Below are positions 10,188 through 21,965 of a stretch of DNA of 64,000 nucleotides, one piece after another. The notes beneath the pieces are model-generated. The model saw nothing but the letters and a program-made list of their open reading frames with translations. It ran no database searches and had not been told where the DNA came from. Location of the stretch: contig NC_044920.1 in assembly GCF_003576645.1 (NCBI RefSeq), positions 3,593,941 to 3,657,940 of the forward strand, given 5' to 3'. Numbering within the stretch: position 1 is the stretch's first letter; each line of letters starts with the position of its first letter. Source of the stretch: Ipomoea triloba (Eukaryota; Streptophyta; Magnoliopsida; Solanales; Convolvulaceae). Position numbers and translations under genes: made by a program.

Positions 10188-11183
10188 GGCCTACTTCCCT
10201 CAAAGGACCCCTAGGCCCAAGTGACAATGTTATCTATTAAAAAGTCCACTTTCTCCCCAAGGCTTTCAAGACATCCTATGAGGCTTGCCGACATCCTATG
10301 AGGGCCACTGAGAAAGGAAATGACAATCCACAAAGAGACTAGGATAAACAGCTCGAAAACACGTTGCCCACACAAAAACCAAAGTACATAGAGCAAAGAG
10401 CTTGCGAGGTCCACAAAGATCGTGGATACATGATGCAAGTGCACAGACTCGTACTTGATAGTGTTGTACAACATTCTCTCCTCTCATTGGTTAGGACTAG
10501 GAGACAGCATTCCCTTTGTAATTAAATTGTGGCATTTGATAGTAATGAAGTGGCTGGATGAATGAATTCTCTTTTTTTCCCCATTCTTTAGCTTATGTGG
10601 AAGTTGACTAATAAACCAAGAAAATTCATTGAACGTGTTCAATAAAATACTGTGAAGGCAAAAGAAAGTGACCTAAACTTGGAGTGTGCTAAATCTTCAC
10701 ATGGAAGGTGTTCAATAAAATGACTGAAAGCAGGGAATGTAAATGGAGGCAAAAAAGTTTTTTTTTCCCTGCAGTAAAAAAAAAACAAAACAAAACAAAA
10801 CAAAAACAAACTCCTAGAACTCAAGCAGCACTGCAGTAGAGATGGTCTGACTATAAAGGATGCAATGGATCAATAGTGTTAAAGAAGCAGAGAAGAATGA
10901 TTATTTAATGCTTAAACTAATATAAATGCCATCTTCAGTCTCTGAAGAAGGTGAATTGGTTTCAAAGAAGCTGTGCAATACTTTCAAAGGAATCAAATGT
11001 AAACCATATATTAGTAGAAGCCACTTAGGACCTCTCATGGACAGTAGAAAACAGCAGGAATTGATATAAACTATAGTTAAAACACCAATAAGAGAATGCC
11101 AGAATAGCAATTCAAATCTATTGATAACAAACAATAACAAAATTGTCAACATAGTATCTGGACAGAAAAACATAATACTGCGC
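10188..11183. other. Intergenic and 3' flank of RPL23A
   Basis: No gene recognised. Short minus-strand open frames at 10211-10487 and 10901-11173 have no familiar motif. The part nearest 11184 presumably includes the 3' UTR of the minus-strand ribosomal protein gene. Confidence 0.4.
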
Positions 11184-12732
<1,549 letters not shown>

Positions 12733-12929
12733 TGCTGTTGCTGCGCGAACACGAAACCTACCTGATCAAATCAGCCAAAAACAGCAAATCAACGTCAAAC
12801 AAAAATCGAATCACAAAGTGATTCGCAGATCTCATGCAGTTAATGCATAGAACGCATTAAAATGCAGTGACGGAGAGAGTAAACGCACCTGGAGGAAGAC
12901 GAAGAAGAGACGATCGGACTGCCGCTGCT

Positions 12930-13065
12930 GCAGACTAGGGTTTTGGAGTGACAAAATATAGAGAAGCGCTAGGGTTCTGCTCCGAGGTGCTTGAAATGAC
13001 TAAAGTGGCCTTCGCTTAAACAATTTGGGCCTGTATTTTATCCTATGTCAGAAATGGGCCGGGCT
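12930..13065 (-). promoter_or_regulatory. RPL23A promoter with telo-boxes and site II motifs
   Basis: On the minus strand there are two AACCCTA telo-box motifs (about 12936-12944 as AAAACCCTA, and 12970-12977) next to the presumed start region. Two GGCCCA/TGGGCC site II motifs lie upstream (about 13024-13031 and 13053-13060). Pairing of telo-boxes with TCP-bound site II elements is well known for plant ribosomal protein promoters. The start site itself is inferred. Confidence 0.6.
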
Positions 13066-13162
13066 TTCTACAGAAAAAGGTTAGTTGGTGACGTGGAGGA
13101 TAATAGGATATTAGTCCATCGTTATATTATAGATCATGGTTAATTTTACAATCCTTAACACC

Positions 13163-13423
13163 CACTTGTTATGCCATGGATCCGGGTCCACCTTACAAGG
13201 TGAACTCTGATCCATGTTCACAATTTTAGAACTCTATATTTACAATTTTAGAACTCTATGTTCATAATTTTTAAACTCTATATTCATAATTTTTTAACTC
13301 TATATTCACAATTACATAACTCTATGTTAACAATTTCAGAATTCTATGTTCACAATTTCATAAATTTATATTCACAATTTCATAGCTCTATATTCAATAG
13401 TATAACACAATTTTTTGTGGCGC
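13163..13423. mobile_element. Shortened word-array element (AACTCTATATTCACAATTT word)
   Basis: The head TTGTTATGCCATGGATCCGG followed by GTCCACCTTACAAGG matches the head at 8664. It is followed by about ten copies of a ~20-bp word AACTCTATATTCACAATTT. No matching tail is seen: the array stops where LINE-like sequence begins at about 13424. Confidence 0.55.
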
Positions 13424-13495
13424 CAGATGGTGTGTTCATAGCGGCGTGTGCTTGTCCTCTTCCCAATTGCTTATCTCCTCTTATGGTGGAGACTA

Positions 13496-14499
13496 AGGTT
13501 GCAAAAACCGCTAGGCGTCCTCTAGGCGCCTGGGGCCGCCTAGATTTTTTTTATTTAAAAAAAACTTAAAAAAAATATTTTAAGTGTTAATAATTGTAAA
13601 GTGTTTAATATTGTAAGTCTTTACACTTTAATAGTTAAATAGTTAATACTTATTAAGTTATTAGTTATTATTTATTAATTATTAGTGCATTACTTATTAG
13701 TTTAATTTAGTTATTACTTATTATTTTATTAAGTTATTTCTTATTAGTTATTACTTATTAGACTATTAGGGGCCGTTTGGTTCGGGTCATCTGAGATTAC
13801 CTAGGTAATCTGAGTCTGGTAATGTTATATTACCTCAAAGCTGATGTGGCGGTAATGTTTCAAGGTAATATGATTACCCCTTTAGGTAATCTAAGATTAC
13901 CTTGAATTATTCCAACTTTGCCCTTGTTAACTAATCCTTATATATAATAATAATAATACTAACACAATAACCTATATAAAATAAATATATGTTTATATAA
14001 TCAAATATACATGAGTGTATATTTATATATTTATTTTTTAATATAAAGTATCAATACATTCATACATATAAATAAATAAAAATACACACAATAATGGCAC
14101 ACAAATATATATATATATATGGACATTATAGTAAATTGTCCCATATAACCTAAAATATAACCCTTAACCAAACAAAGTAATATTATATTCCACAACCCAA
14201 ACCAAACACATCAGGCAATCTTACATTCCTAAAATCTCACATTACCTTCCTGGAAGTAATCTTATTACCTGGGTAATCTAAGATTCTGTGAACCAAACGC
14301 CCCCTTAGAGTATTAGTTAATACATTATAACATTAATAGTTTAAATGTTTAAGATTTATAATTTTAAAAAAAAAAAAAAAAACCAGCCGGCCGGTGGCCT
14401 AGGCGGCCCAGGCGCCCGGCCGCGGAGGAGGCCAATTTCGGCCTTCCTCGACGCGGTCGGGCTCCGCCTAGCGCCTAGGCGCGATTTTTTCAACACTAG
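13496..14499. mobile_element. Foldback DNA element with GCCTAGGCGCC arms
   Basis: Ends are AGGTTGCAAAAACCGC followed by TAGGCG, and CGCCTAGGCGCGATTTTTTC followed by AACACTAG, so they are inverted. The flanking LINE reading frame shows the target site: GTGGAGACTA on the left and GTGGAGATA on the right, an 8-9 bp duplication with one extra base. The arms are GC-rich and the centre AT-rich, without coding. A Tourist-like MITE is nested inside. hAT-like is the best guess from TSD size. Confidence 0.6.
13769..14304. mobile_element. Tourist-like (PIF/Harbinger) MITE
   Basis: Terminal inverted repeats GGGGCCGTTTGGTTC and GAACCAAACGCCCCC (one mismatch) are flanked directly by TTA on both sides (13766-13768 and 14305-14307). 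TTA duplication and GGGNCGTTTGG termini are characteristic of PIF/Harbinger. The interior repeats GGTAATCT/AGATTACC words near the ends and has no coding. It is nested in the 13496-14499 element. Confidence 0.8.
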
Positions 14500-14761
14500 T
14501 GGAGATAGCATATGAGGATGTGTTGTCTTGGCTCAAGAATAGGGGTGTGCTATCAATTGAGTTATGCACGGATTGTTCTCAGCTCCGTAGCGGGTTGTGT
14601 GTGGTGTGGCCTACTTATTTCTCTTATGTTGGTTTGTTTGTTGATGCATGCAAGGTTTCTATGCCTTCTTTTTGAAATTGTCATATTAGTTTAGTTCTTA
14701 AAATGGCAAATGTTATTGCTCATGCTCTGGTTTCTGCTGCCTATGCTCAATCTAGCGTTCT

Positions 14762-15408
14762 AGGCTATGTTTGGCAAACATAGCTGAAAATGTAGCTAGA
14801 AGCTGAAAAGTAGCTGAAAATTGAAAAACTATAAGCTCGAAGCTGAAATCTGAAGAGCTGTTATGTTTAAAAGTATTTGATAAAATTAACTTTTTGATAA
14901 GCTGATAAATGTAAAAATACTAGAAAAGACATCTTCATACAATTTAAATAGTTTTAAATTTAAATAGAATTATTTATATATTAAAATATAAAATAGTGAA
15001 ATTAATATATTTTAATAAAATATAAAGTAAGAACATATATTTTAAAACATATAAAATAAAACAAAATGTTTATAATTCATAAGAATGATAAGATTAGTTC
15101 ATACAAAAATCAATGTTCAAACGCAAATGACAAATTGAAGAGAAAAAAGTCAGAAAGGCTTAGCCAAAAAGGTTTTAATTGGGAAGGGTAAATGATGTCA
15201 TTTCTTTAAAATAATAAGGTTAAAGATAGAAAAAAAAGTTAAGAAGCTACTAGCTTATTTTGAAACGCTATATTAGGTAGCGTTTAAAAATAAACTCTTA
15301 TTTTAAGCTACTAGTTTATTTTAGGAACATTACCAAACAGAGCTTATGACTTATTAGTATCTTAAAATAAGCTATAAACTCCTAAATAAGCTCTGCCAAA
15401 CAAAGCCT
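14762..15408. mobile_element. MITE with TTTGGCAAA ends
   Basis: Begins TAGGCTATGTTTGGCAAAC and ends CTGCCAAACAAAGCCT; the reverse complement of the end, AGGCTTTGTTTGGCAG, matches the start. The interior has AGCTGAAAA and TTATTTTAAGCTACTAG words that can pair. It lies between LINE reading-frame pieces, which supports an insertion. No clear target duplication was seen. Confidence 0.6.
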
Positions 15409-15564
15409 CTATATTAGGACTTTGTCCCTCCTCGCTCTATTTCTGCACTTCTATAGTAAATTTCTTGGGTTTGCTTTCAAAAAAAAAAAAAGAAGAAGCA
15501 AATAATAGAGTCAATAGTACTAAAAAAATGAATATATAGAAGAAACATTATTAGCCTACTGCAT

Positions 15565-16130
15565 AAATAAATATGATGTATATATGTACCTACAGTTTTA
15601 GTATTTATATCCATTAAGGTTTAGGTTTATCATCATATAGAATAAATATTAACATAATATGGGATGAATGCTATTAAACATGATACACATGCAATGTAAT
15701 TTTATGTACATTAAGCTTTGTTGTTATGAACAAATATAATGACCAGTATGAACCTACTACAAAAATATATATAATGTGCATGCAGTTTAGTGTTTTTTTT
15801 TTTGTTTTTGAATACGCAGTTTAGTGTTTATGTATCTTAAGATTAAGATTTATATTTATGATCATATAGAACAAAGATTATGAACATAGTACAAGATGAA
15901 TGTTATTAACCATGATGTGTCTATAGTGCAATGTTTATATACATTAAGCTTTGTTTTCATGAATATATAAAAGCAATATTATAAACCTACTATAGAGTTA
16001 ATGAAAATACATATGATGTACATGCACTTTAGTGTTTATGCATATTAAAATTTATTTTTATGAACATATAGAACAAATATTATGAACATTGTATAGGTCA
16101 GGATAACATTGTTGAACATGATGCCCTGGT
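15565..16130. repeat. Three degenerate copies of a ~200-bp tandem repeat
   Basis: Each unit has, in order, ATGATGTACATGCAGTTTAG, TGTTTATG, TTTATGAACATATAGAACAA, ATGAATGYTATTAA(A/C)CATGAT, and, in the first two, TACATTAAGCTTTGTTNTCATG. The copies begin near 15570, 15770 and 16010. The second carries a small T-rich insertion at about 15791-15815. No coding. Confidence 0.65.
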
Positions 16131-16732
16131 GACATTGAGCCAATCACATTGAACTTGCGTGTTATAAAAATGAACAAGGCGAATTAGAGCCTATATATTT
16201 AAGATTGATCGATATTGATCTCTAATGTAAGCCACTATAACTATTTTGAGTTCAAACTCAAGTTACTTTAGGTCAAAATTCGCCTCGGTTTGTTTGCCTC
16301 TTAATTGTGAGTTGTGACATGGAAATTTAATTGTGGTTTGAGTGTGGAATTTTTTTATTATTAGAATATTTATTCTTCTCTTGATATTCTTAAAGTAGTT
16401 AACCTAATAATGCAATTATTATAAATGTAACAATTATACATTTTGGTGGTTGTATTGTTGGTCGCAATTAATTACCCAACCCAATATTATTGATACTATT
16501 ATGTATGTCCAAGTAGATTGTTTAAACATACATTTGGGGAGTGTGAATTGGTGGAGCTAATATACAAATAATACAATGTTATAGTCATGCATAGTGCTAG
16601 GCTGCTAGCTAGCACATGAGAGCATAAATTGAAAAGTCAACTAGTTTTGAACGATTATAGATAGGAGACTTTATAAACTAATCGAATTAGGCAGTTGGGT
16701 CGGGTGCATGTGCATGTGGTAGATGTTGAGAT
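16131..16732. other. Intergenic stretch
   Basis: No gene recognised. The word GTGCATGTGCATGTGGTAGA at about 16704 recurs at about 17049, flanking the MITE at 16736-17034. Confidence 0.4.
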
Positions 16733-16735
16733 TAA

Positions 16736-17034
16736 GGCCTTCCTCAATAGTAGAATTTTTGGTGTGATTTTTGATGAGTTTTTGTAAGTGTGATTAGGAA
16801 TGAGAAAATGAGGGTGGAGTAAAAAAAAAAAGGAAAAAATAAAAGCACTTACGCGCCCGGGAGCGCGCAACTTGCAGGCAACACGTGCATGGAGATCGAT
16901 TTTAAACAAATATGGCCCCCACCATTATGACTAAAACTCGGTACCTTGTAGGACGTATCCAAACTTTCTCTCTCCCCCTTATCACTCTTCCACCTCATCA
17001 CATTTTTCTTAAAATTCTTTTACAGGGGAAGGCC
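16736..17034. mobile_element. Tourist-like MITE, 299 bp
   Basis: Inverted ends GGCCTTCCTCAATAGTAGAA and the reverse complement of TTCTTTTACAGGGGAAGGCC are flanked by TAA on both sides (16733-16735 and 17035-17037), a 3-bp duplication typical of PIF/Harbinger-derived MITEs. The open frame on the minus strand inside it (16655-16909) has no protein similarity that I recognise. Confidence 0.7.
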
Positions 17035-17037
17035 TAA

Positions 17038-17470
17038 TATAATGTAATTGCATGTGCATGTGGTAGATGTTGAAATCAATACAACAATGTAATTAAGTTA
17101 CATTGAACTTTGACTTTAAGTTAGAATACCAAAGTAATCTCTATGTCCCATTTTGTTAATCTAATTTGTTTCTTTATAATTGGTTAATGCATCCATATTG
17201 GGATGAGGAGTTTAAAAGAGATAATTTACAGCTATCATGCTTTTTTTTTTTTTAAATATCATTATTACTCAAACTAATAATATCCAATATAAGTGAAATT
17301 TATTGACAAAAAATAAAATAAAATAACTCAAATCTTTATGTTTTGTGGCGATAATATACAAACATTTAAAATTTGATGAAAAATTCAAACATTTGTGTTT
17401 TGTGACAATTAAAACCCACTATGCATGCCAAAGACCTTGTGGTTGAACATCATCATTGTGGTTCCCTCAA
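17038..17470. other. AT-rich intergenic stretch
   Basis: Nothing recognised apart from the repeat of GTGCATGTGGTAGATGTTGA shared with the left flank of the preceding MITE. The last nine bases are followed directly by the Pack-MULE target duplication. Confidence 0.4.
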
Positions 17471-17479
17471 ATGAAAAGT

Positions 17480-17649
17480 GGAATAAGGGCCAAATTGGCC
17501 ACTGAACGTAACGCGAAAGTGCAATCAGACCACCCAACCAAAAAAAAGTGCAATTACATCCCTAAACAGCGAAAATCCATCCAAATTTACCTGCTAGCCG
17601 GTTTCTACCCATTGTTTCTGGTTGTTTGCTGACAGGGCGCTGACATGGC
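17480..17649 (+). repeat. Pack-MULE left terminal inverted repeat
   Basis: Starts GGAATAAGGGCCAAATTGGC and runs through GAACGTAACGCGAAAGTGCA to GGGCGCTGACATGGC. Pairs with 23859-24028. Confidence 0.92.
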
Positions 17650-17703
17650 AATTTTTTACTTAATTCCTTCTTTTCCTTTGTCTCATATTCCCCAGGAGCC
17701 GCC

Positions 17704-18222
17704 ATGAAAGCATCAGAGAAGAAGCTCAAAGAACTACTGTCCATCCTTGATTCCATTACTGAAACCCAAAGCTTCAAGGGAAAATGGTCTCTCATGAGAA
17801 CGAAGCTCTTCAAACTCATATCCCTATGCTCTATTCCGCGGCGGCTAATGGCAACCCTCTCTCGGCGGACCTTCTTTGGTCGCTCTCCGCCCGCTCTCCG
17901 ACGGGCTATCTCTCGGCTCGCTGCCATAACCCTAACCTTCACGGCGGGAAGTTCAAGACGCTGAACGACATCGACTCTATGTCCGCGAAAATCGATAGCC
18001 TTTAGCAAAGACCTCGATGTTTTGATAAAGAGCGGGGTTCTCTGCGAAAACGGCACCGTTTCGGGGAGTAGTTATTCGAAGAGGGAGACGATTAGGGCGG
18101 AGACGAGGAATCTGATCACTCGACTCCAGATCGGGACCACTGAGTCGAAGAACTCAGTGATGGACTCGCTCCTACGGCTCTTGCAGTAAGAAGATAAGAA
18201 CGTGTTGATTGCGGTGGCGTAG
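17704..18222 (+). pseudogene. Captured 5' part of an ARM-repeat protein gene
   Basis: The sequence reads KKLKELLSILDSITETQSFK and GKWSLMRTKL. After a frame change it gives NPLSADLLWSLSARSPTG and GGKFKTLNDIDSMSAKIDSL, and after another it gives DLDVLIKSGVLCENG, AETRNLITRLQIGT and ESKNSVMDSLLRLLQ, with stops near the end. This resembles the N-terminus of plant armadillo-repeat proteins of the kind containing RNLITRLQIGTPESKNSAMDSLL. At least two frameshifts and two stops make it non-coding as a whole. It ends about 15 bp before the zinc-finger ORF, so two sources were joined inside the element. Confidence 0.65.
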
Positions 18223-18236
18223 GAAACTTCAAAGAC

Positions 18237-18725
18237 ATGGAGCAGAACGAAGCTGGCATCCAAGCTCCCGTCCTTTGCGTCAACAACTGCGGGTTCTTTG
18301 GAATCGTAGCTACCATGAACATGTGTTCTAAATGCTACAAGGATACAGTCTTGAAGCAAGAGCAGGCTAGGCTCGCCGCTTCATCCATCGAGAGTATCAT
18401 GAACGGCAGTGGGAAGTCTATCGATGTTGTCGTAGTAAGCTCCCACGACGGTTCTGCAGAGTCCAGCGCAGTAACCGCCCAAGACTCTCGCACACAACCC
18501 GAGAACAATGGTGGTGAGAACACGAAGGACGGCCCGAAGAGGTGCAGCGCCTGCAGGAAGCGAGTGGGGCTAACGGGTTTTAGCTGTCGGTGCGGGAATC
18601 TCTTCTGCGCGGTTCATCGCTACTTTGACAAACACGAATGCCAGTTCGATTATCAGAAGGCAGCTCAGGATTCCATATCCAAAGCCAACCCGATTGTTAA
18701 GGCTAAAAAGCTCGACAAAATCTAG
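18237..18725 (+). CDS. A20/AN1 zinc-finger stress-associated protein (SAP), intact, within a Pack-MULE
   Basis: An uninterrupted 162-residue ORF with the full SAP layout. The A20 finger near the N-terminus has Cys14, Cys18, Cys30 and Cys33 in a CX3CX11CX2C pattern ([18 protein letters not shown]). The AN1 finger has Cys103, Cys106, Cys117, Cys119, Cys124, His127, His133 and Cys135. The C-terminus is [14 protein letters not shown], the usual SAP end. SAPs are intronless plant proteins linked to stress responses and ubiquitin binding. All zinc ligands are kept, so it could encode a folded protein. It sits between the Pack-MULE inverted repeats, so it is most likely a captured copy; whether it is transcribed cannot be told from sequence. 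The ATG at 18237 directly follows ARM-gene sequence. Confidence 0.85.
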   Translation: MEQNEAGIQAPVLCVNNCGFFGIVATMNMCSKCYKDTVLKQEQARLAASSIESIMNGSGKSIDVVVVSSHDGSAESSAVTAQDSRTQPENNGGENTKDGPKRCSACRKRVGLTGFSCRCGNLFCAVHRYFDKHECQFDYQKAAQDSISKANPIVKAKKLDKI

Positions 18726-19149
18726 GGAGGGGGGATGAAAGAGAGGTCTGATATGGCATCTATTCAAGAAATCAAGGGTGTGTTTACTTGGAGGAAATTT
18801 TCCTGATTTTCTGAAAATTTTGGAAATTTGAGGAAAAAAAAAAGTCAAAACACGTTTACTTACTTTTGTTCTCATTTTGAAAATTGGAGAACTTGTCTCT
18901 ATTTATTAGGGAAAGTGGAACAGCCTAAAAAGGTGTTTTCTGATTTGAAAACACGGATGAACAGTGCCTAACAGTGAAAAGTTGGGTGAGATCATTTATT
19001 CGATTCCTACTGGCAACAATTTCTTTCACCTTTTCTTTCCTTTTCTTCATCTCCTCAGAGTAGTGTACCAGAGAGGAGAGAGGCAGAGACGCATTCTTCT
19101 TCTTCATTTACTCTTTGTACCAAAGAGGCAGTGGCGACCTGGATCAGAG

Positions 19150-19375
19150 AGGCAGAGGCGACGGCTCCGACGGCGTGGCTTTCCTCCGATGCGGCTCGCC
19201 TTCGACGGAACTCTGCCCCCCTCCGACGCGGCTCTCCTCCGACTGAACTCTACCCTCTTCCGGCGTGGCTATCATCCGACGCGGCTCGCCTCCGACGGAA
19301 CTCTGCCCCCTCCGACACGGCTCTCCTCCGACGGAACTCTGCCTTCCTCCGACGCGGCTCTCCTCCGAGGGTCAT
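19150..19375 (+). repeat. GC-rich minisatellite in the Harbinger leader
   Basis: About six to seven imperfect copies of a 30-36 bp unit made of CTCCGACGCGGCTC and CTCCGACGGAACTCTGCC. It is far more GC-rich than its surroundings. Several frames stay open through it (for example 19131-19448), but the translations are simple repeats and not a recognised protein. Confidence 0.7.
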
Positions 19376-20765
19376 ACGGCGGTCAGTTCACTCCCAAGAC
19401 GGAGTCACCAAAGTCGTCTGTTGGATCGTGCCCATCACCTCGATCTAGGGTAAGCTTTCTTGATCTCAAAACCATTACAGTGTATTTTTGCTTAATTGGT
19501 AGTTGGGTGTGCTACATATGGTGTATGAGTTGTACAGATTTCTGCGTTTTCTATGGGTTTAGGGTCATACATAGCTACCCATACCATATGGGTTTAGGTA
19601 TTGAATGACATTACTCTCTAAAATTCTAAAATAACCTAGACAAAATTAGGGAAGAAAAAACCATTACTCTTGGCAGTGATTAAGCTGTGTTGGAACATGG
19701 ATGATGCTTGATTGGTGTTCTACTGGCCTTTAAGTGCAGGTCATTTTAGAAGAAAAAACCATTAGGATTCTTAATCAACATGGCATTCAAGATTCCTGTT
19801 TTTCTTCTTCTAATTGTTGAGTTTATGTTTTCTTTGAAACAACTTTAGGAATCAAGAAGGGTTGTGAGTGTATTATGACCTGCCAATTCCAGAGGCTTGT
19901 GTGAGCCCAAAACTGGGGAATGGTCACATCTCCAATTTGGAGTTGTGGATTTGCATTTCGTGATATTCCATAATGAAGAAATCCTTCAACCTTAAAGAAA
20001 CTTAGCAAGAAAACTAAAATCAAACATATTTGTAATTTGCACATCTTCATATCAGACAATCATGCAATACTTCAAGAAGAAATGAATCGCACCAAAGTGC
20101 AAATTATAAAACATTGTTTAGGGTTCCAGAATTGAAGAACTGTCATAACTATGTCTGAGTCTTTTATATCATTAGCAGTTTATAAATTCACAGTTTATGC
20201 ATTAATATTGCATGAAATGCCAGAATGACATCCACTGCATCATTTGTAAAAATTGTTACTCTTGAATAAATAGGATCATCTATTTCAATTTTGAAGTGCA
20301 TTAAATTCTTCTTTTCTTGGAGTTGGACTGACAATTATATGCATAGTATTGAATCATGTGGTTTCCGTAGATGTGTTTTTTTGTATCTCCATTTCATGTC
20401 AAGATTGCTTTAGTAATCAATGGTAATATCTGCGGAATTTTCGATGCTCCAGTTTAATGCATCGCTTGAGTTTTAATACCAATTTTTTTTAAAAATGAAT
20501 ATATATTTGTTTTAGAGTGACTCTGAACTTTGACTTGTATATGTATACATGCATAATACTTCCACCTTTCATGTCTTTTAGCTTGCAATATATTTTCCAC
20601 CTTTAAAGTCTATAACACTTTCAGAAAGCTTGGATAAGTTGATCTAGTTAGACTCATGGTTTATACCAATTCTACTGCNAGGAGTTTATGCATTAATTAG
20701 TTTTGATTAGTTTTAGAACTAGAGAGTATTTTACATGGTGATTTACTATTATAACTTACATTTAG

Positions 20766-21709
20766 ATGAATAACTTAGAAGAAACAAATGAGGAAGAGAC
20801 AAAATGGCCCGATACAGCCGTAATACAATTTTTGAGAATTTTGAATGAAAGGGTAAAAAAAACCCCGACGGACAGCTTTCATTAAAACCTTCAGAATGGA
20901 ATGATGTTGATCGGGAGATGATGCAGTCAGTTGGTGTTAGTTACGGGATGAACAAACTTAAAGGAAAGTGTAACAGGTTGAAATTGATGTACCGACAGTT
21001 TTCTGAGTTGATTTCTCATACGGAGGTAACATACAATTCACTTACAAACACTGTGGAGGCATGTGAGGATACATGGAAAAAATTCTACGCGGTATGAACC
21101 CAAACTCTTGTTATATTGTTTTAATAATGCTAGTGAATTATTTAATTGAATTGTTTTATTATTTTATTGAAACAGAGGCATGCTAAATTCAAGTCTTATA
21201 AGAGAAATGGTTGCAAACACTACGAGCTAATGGCTGAGGTATTTGCCCGATCTGTTGCTACTGGAGGTCTAGCCAACTCGTCCATGCAAATGCCACTTAA
21301 CTCTGATGAGGAACGACTTGCCGAGGATGAGTTCTTACATGATGCAAGACCATCAAGTTCAAAAGGAAAAAGGAGTGTGGATGAGATGATGGATATTCTT
21401 GGTAGCGCGAAGTTGAGCAGTAACAAGAAGATGAGGGAAAAGATAAGCAATGCAATGGATACTATGAATTTCAATATGACTTCAAAAGAACAACGCCGAA
21501 AAGCCAAGGAAGATGCTAGTATGATGAGTACGGCCTCGGCTACCCCATATACCATGAAAGCTTGTATTGAGATTCTGAAAAACATGAGTGGGATTCCCCT
21601 AGCTGCCCGTAATGAAGCTTTCAAGTTATTGGCAAATCTTGACACGCGTGAGGGGTTCATAGAAATGCCTCCTGAATGGCAACGTGATTGGGTGTTATCT
21701 TTGCAGTGA
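20766..21709 (+). pseudogene. Harbinger ORF1, Myb/SANT-like DNA-binding protein, frameshifted
   Basis: Two exons: 20766-21091 and 21176-21709, joined at CTACGCG/GTATGA and AAACAG/AGGCAT. Exon 1 begins MNNLEETNEEETKWPDTAV, a Myb/SANT-like start as in PIF ORF1 proteins that help the transposase bind DNA. In an A8 run at about 20854-20861 one base is missing: the frame stops soon after, while the +1 frame continues through PSEWNDVDREMMQSVGV and GMNKLKGKCNRLKLMYRQF to the exon end. Exon 2 is open for 178 codons and ends MPPEWQRDWVLSLQ. The lesion may be a real mutation or a homopolymer sequencing error. Confidence 0.75.
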
Positions 21710-21965
21710 ATGTGTTTGATAAACTTGATGTTGTTACTTTGTTGTTAACTGGTAGCTTAATACGTTGTTGTTGTTGTTAGTGCTTTGGACCTTTGAATAT
21801 GACCTTTGTTACTGCTTAGGAATTTAAAATGAGACTTGTTGTATGTGACTCAAGTTTATTGCCACTTTGTATTAGCACTTTGTATTAATAGAACAGTTTC
21901 AAATTTTAGTGATCTATTGCTAATTTTTTTTACAATTGTTTGTTACACTTCATCTTGCAGGGATA

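Larger units (their letters stand above)
13424..15493 (+). pseudogene. LINE 3' end (RNase H region), split by DNA elements
   Basis: Three pieces read as the C-terminal RNase H part of a plant L1-type LINE. They are 13424-13495 (PDGVFIAAC..PLPNCLSPLMVE), 14490-14761 (VEIAYEDVLSWLKNRGV, later KMANVIAHALVSAAYAQSS in another frame) and 15409-15493 (YFCTSIVNFLGFAF, then an A tract after GCTTTC, the usual LINE tail). The frame shifts between 14550 and 14700, so it is dead. The element is 5' truncated. Two insertions, at 13496-14499 and 14762-15408, separate the pieces. Confidence 0.65.

Noticed and set aside
10211..10487. Minus-strand frames of 63-87 codons with hydrophobic residues
   Set aside because: Part of the sequence resembles repeat-flanking DNA at about 7790-7860; no domain seen.
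15500..15530. TCAATAGTA near the LINE tail as a LINE target duplication with 13394-13402
   Set aside because: A 9-base AT-rich match separated from both LINE ends by extra bases; not convincing.
16655..16909. Minus-strand 84-codon frame
   Set aside because: Overlaps the border of a TAA-flanked Tourist-like MITE and has no protein features.
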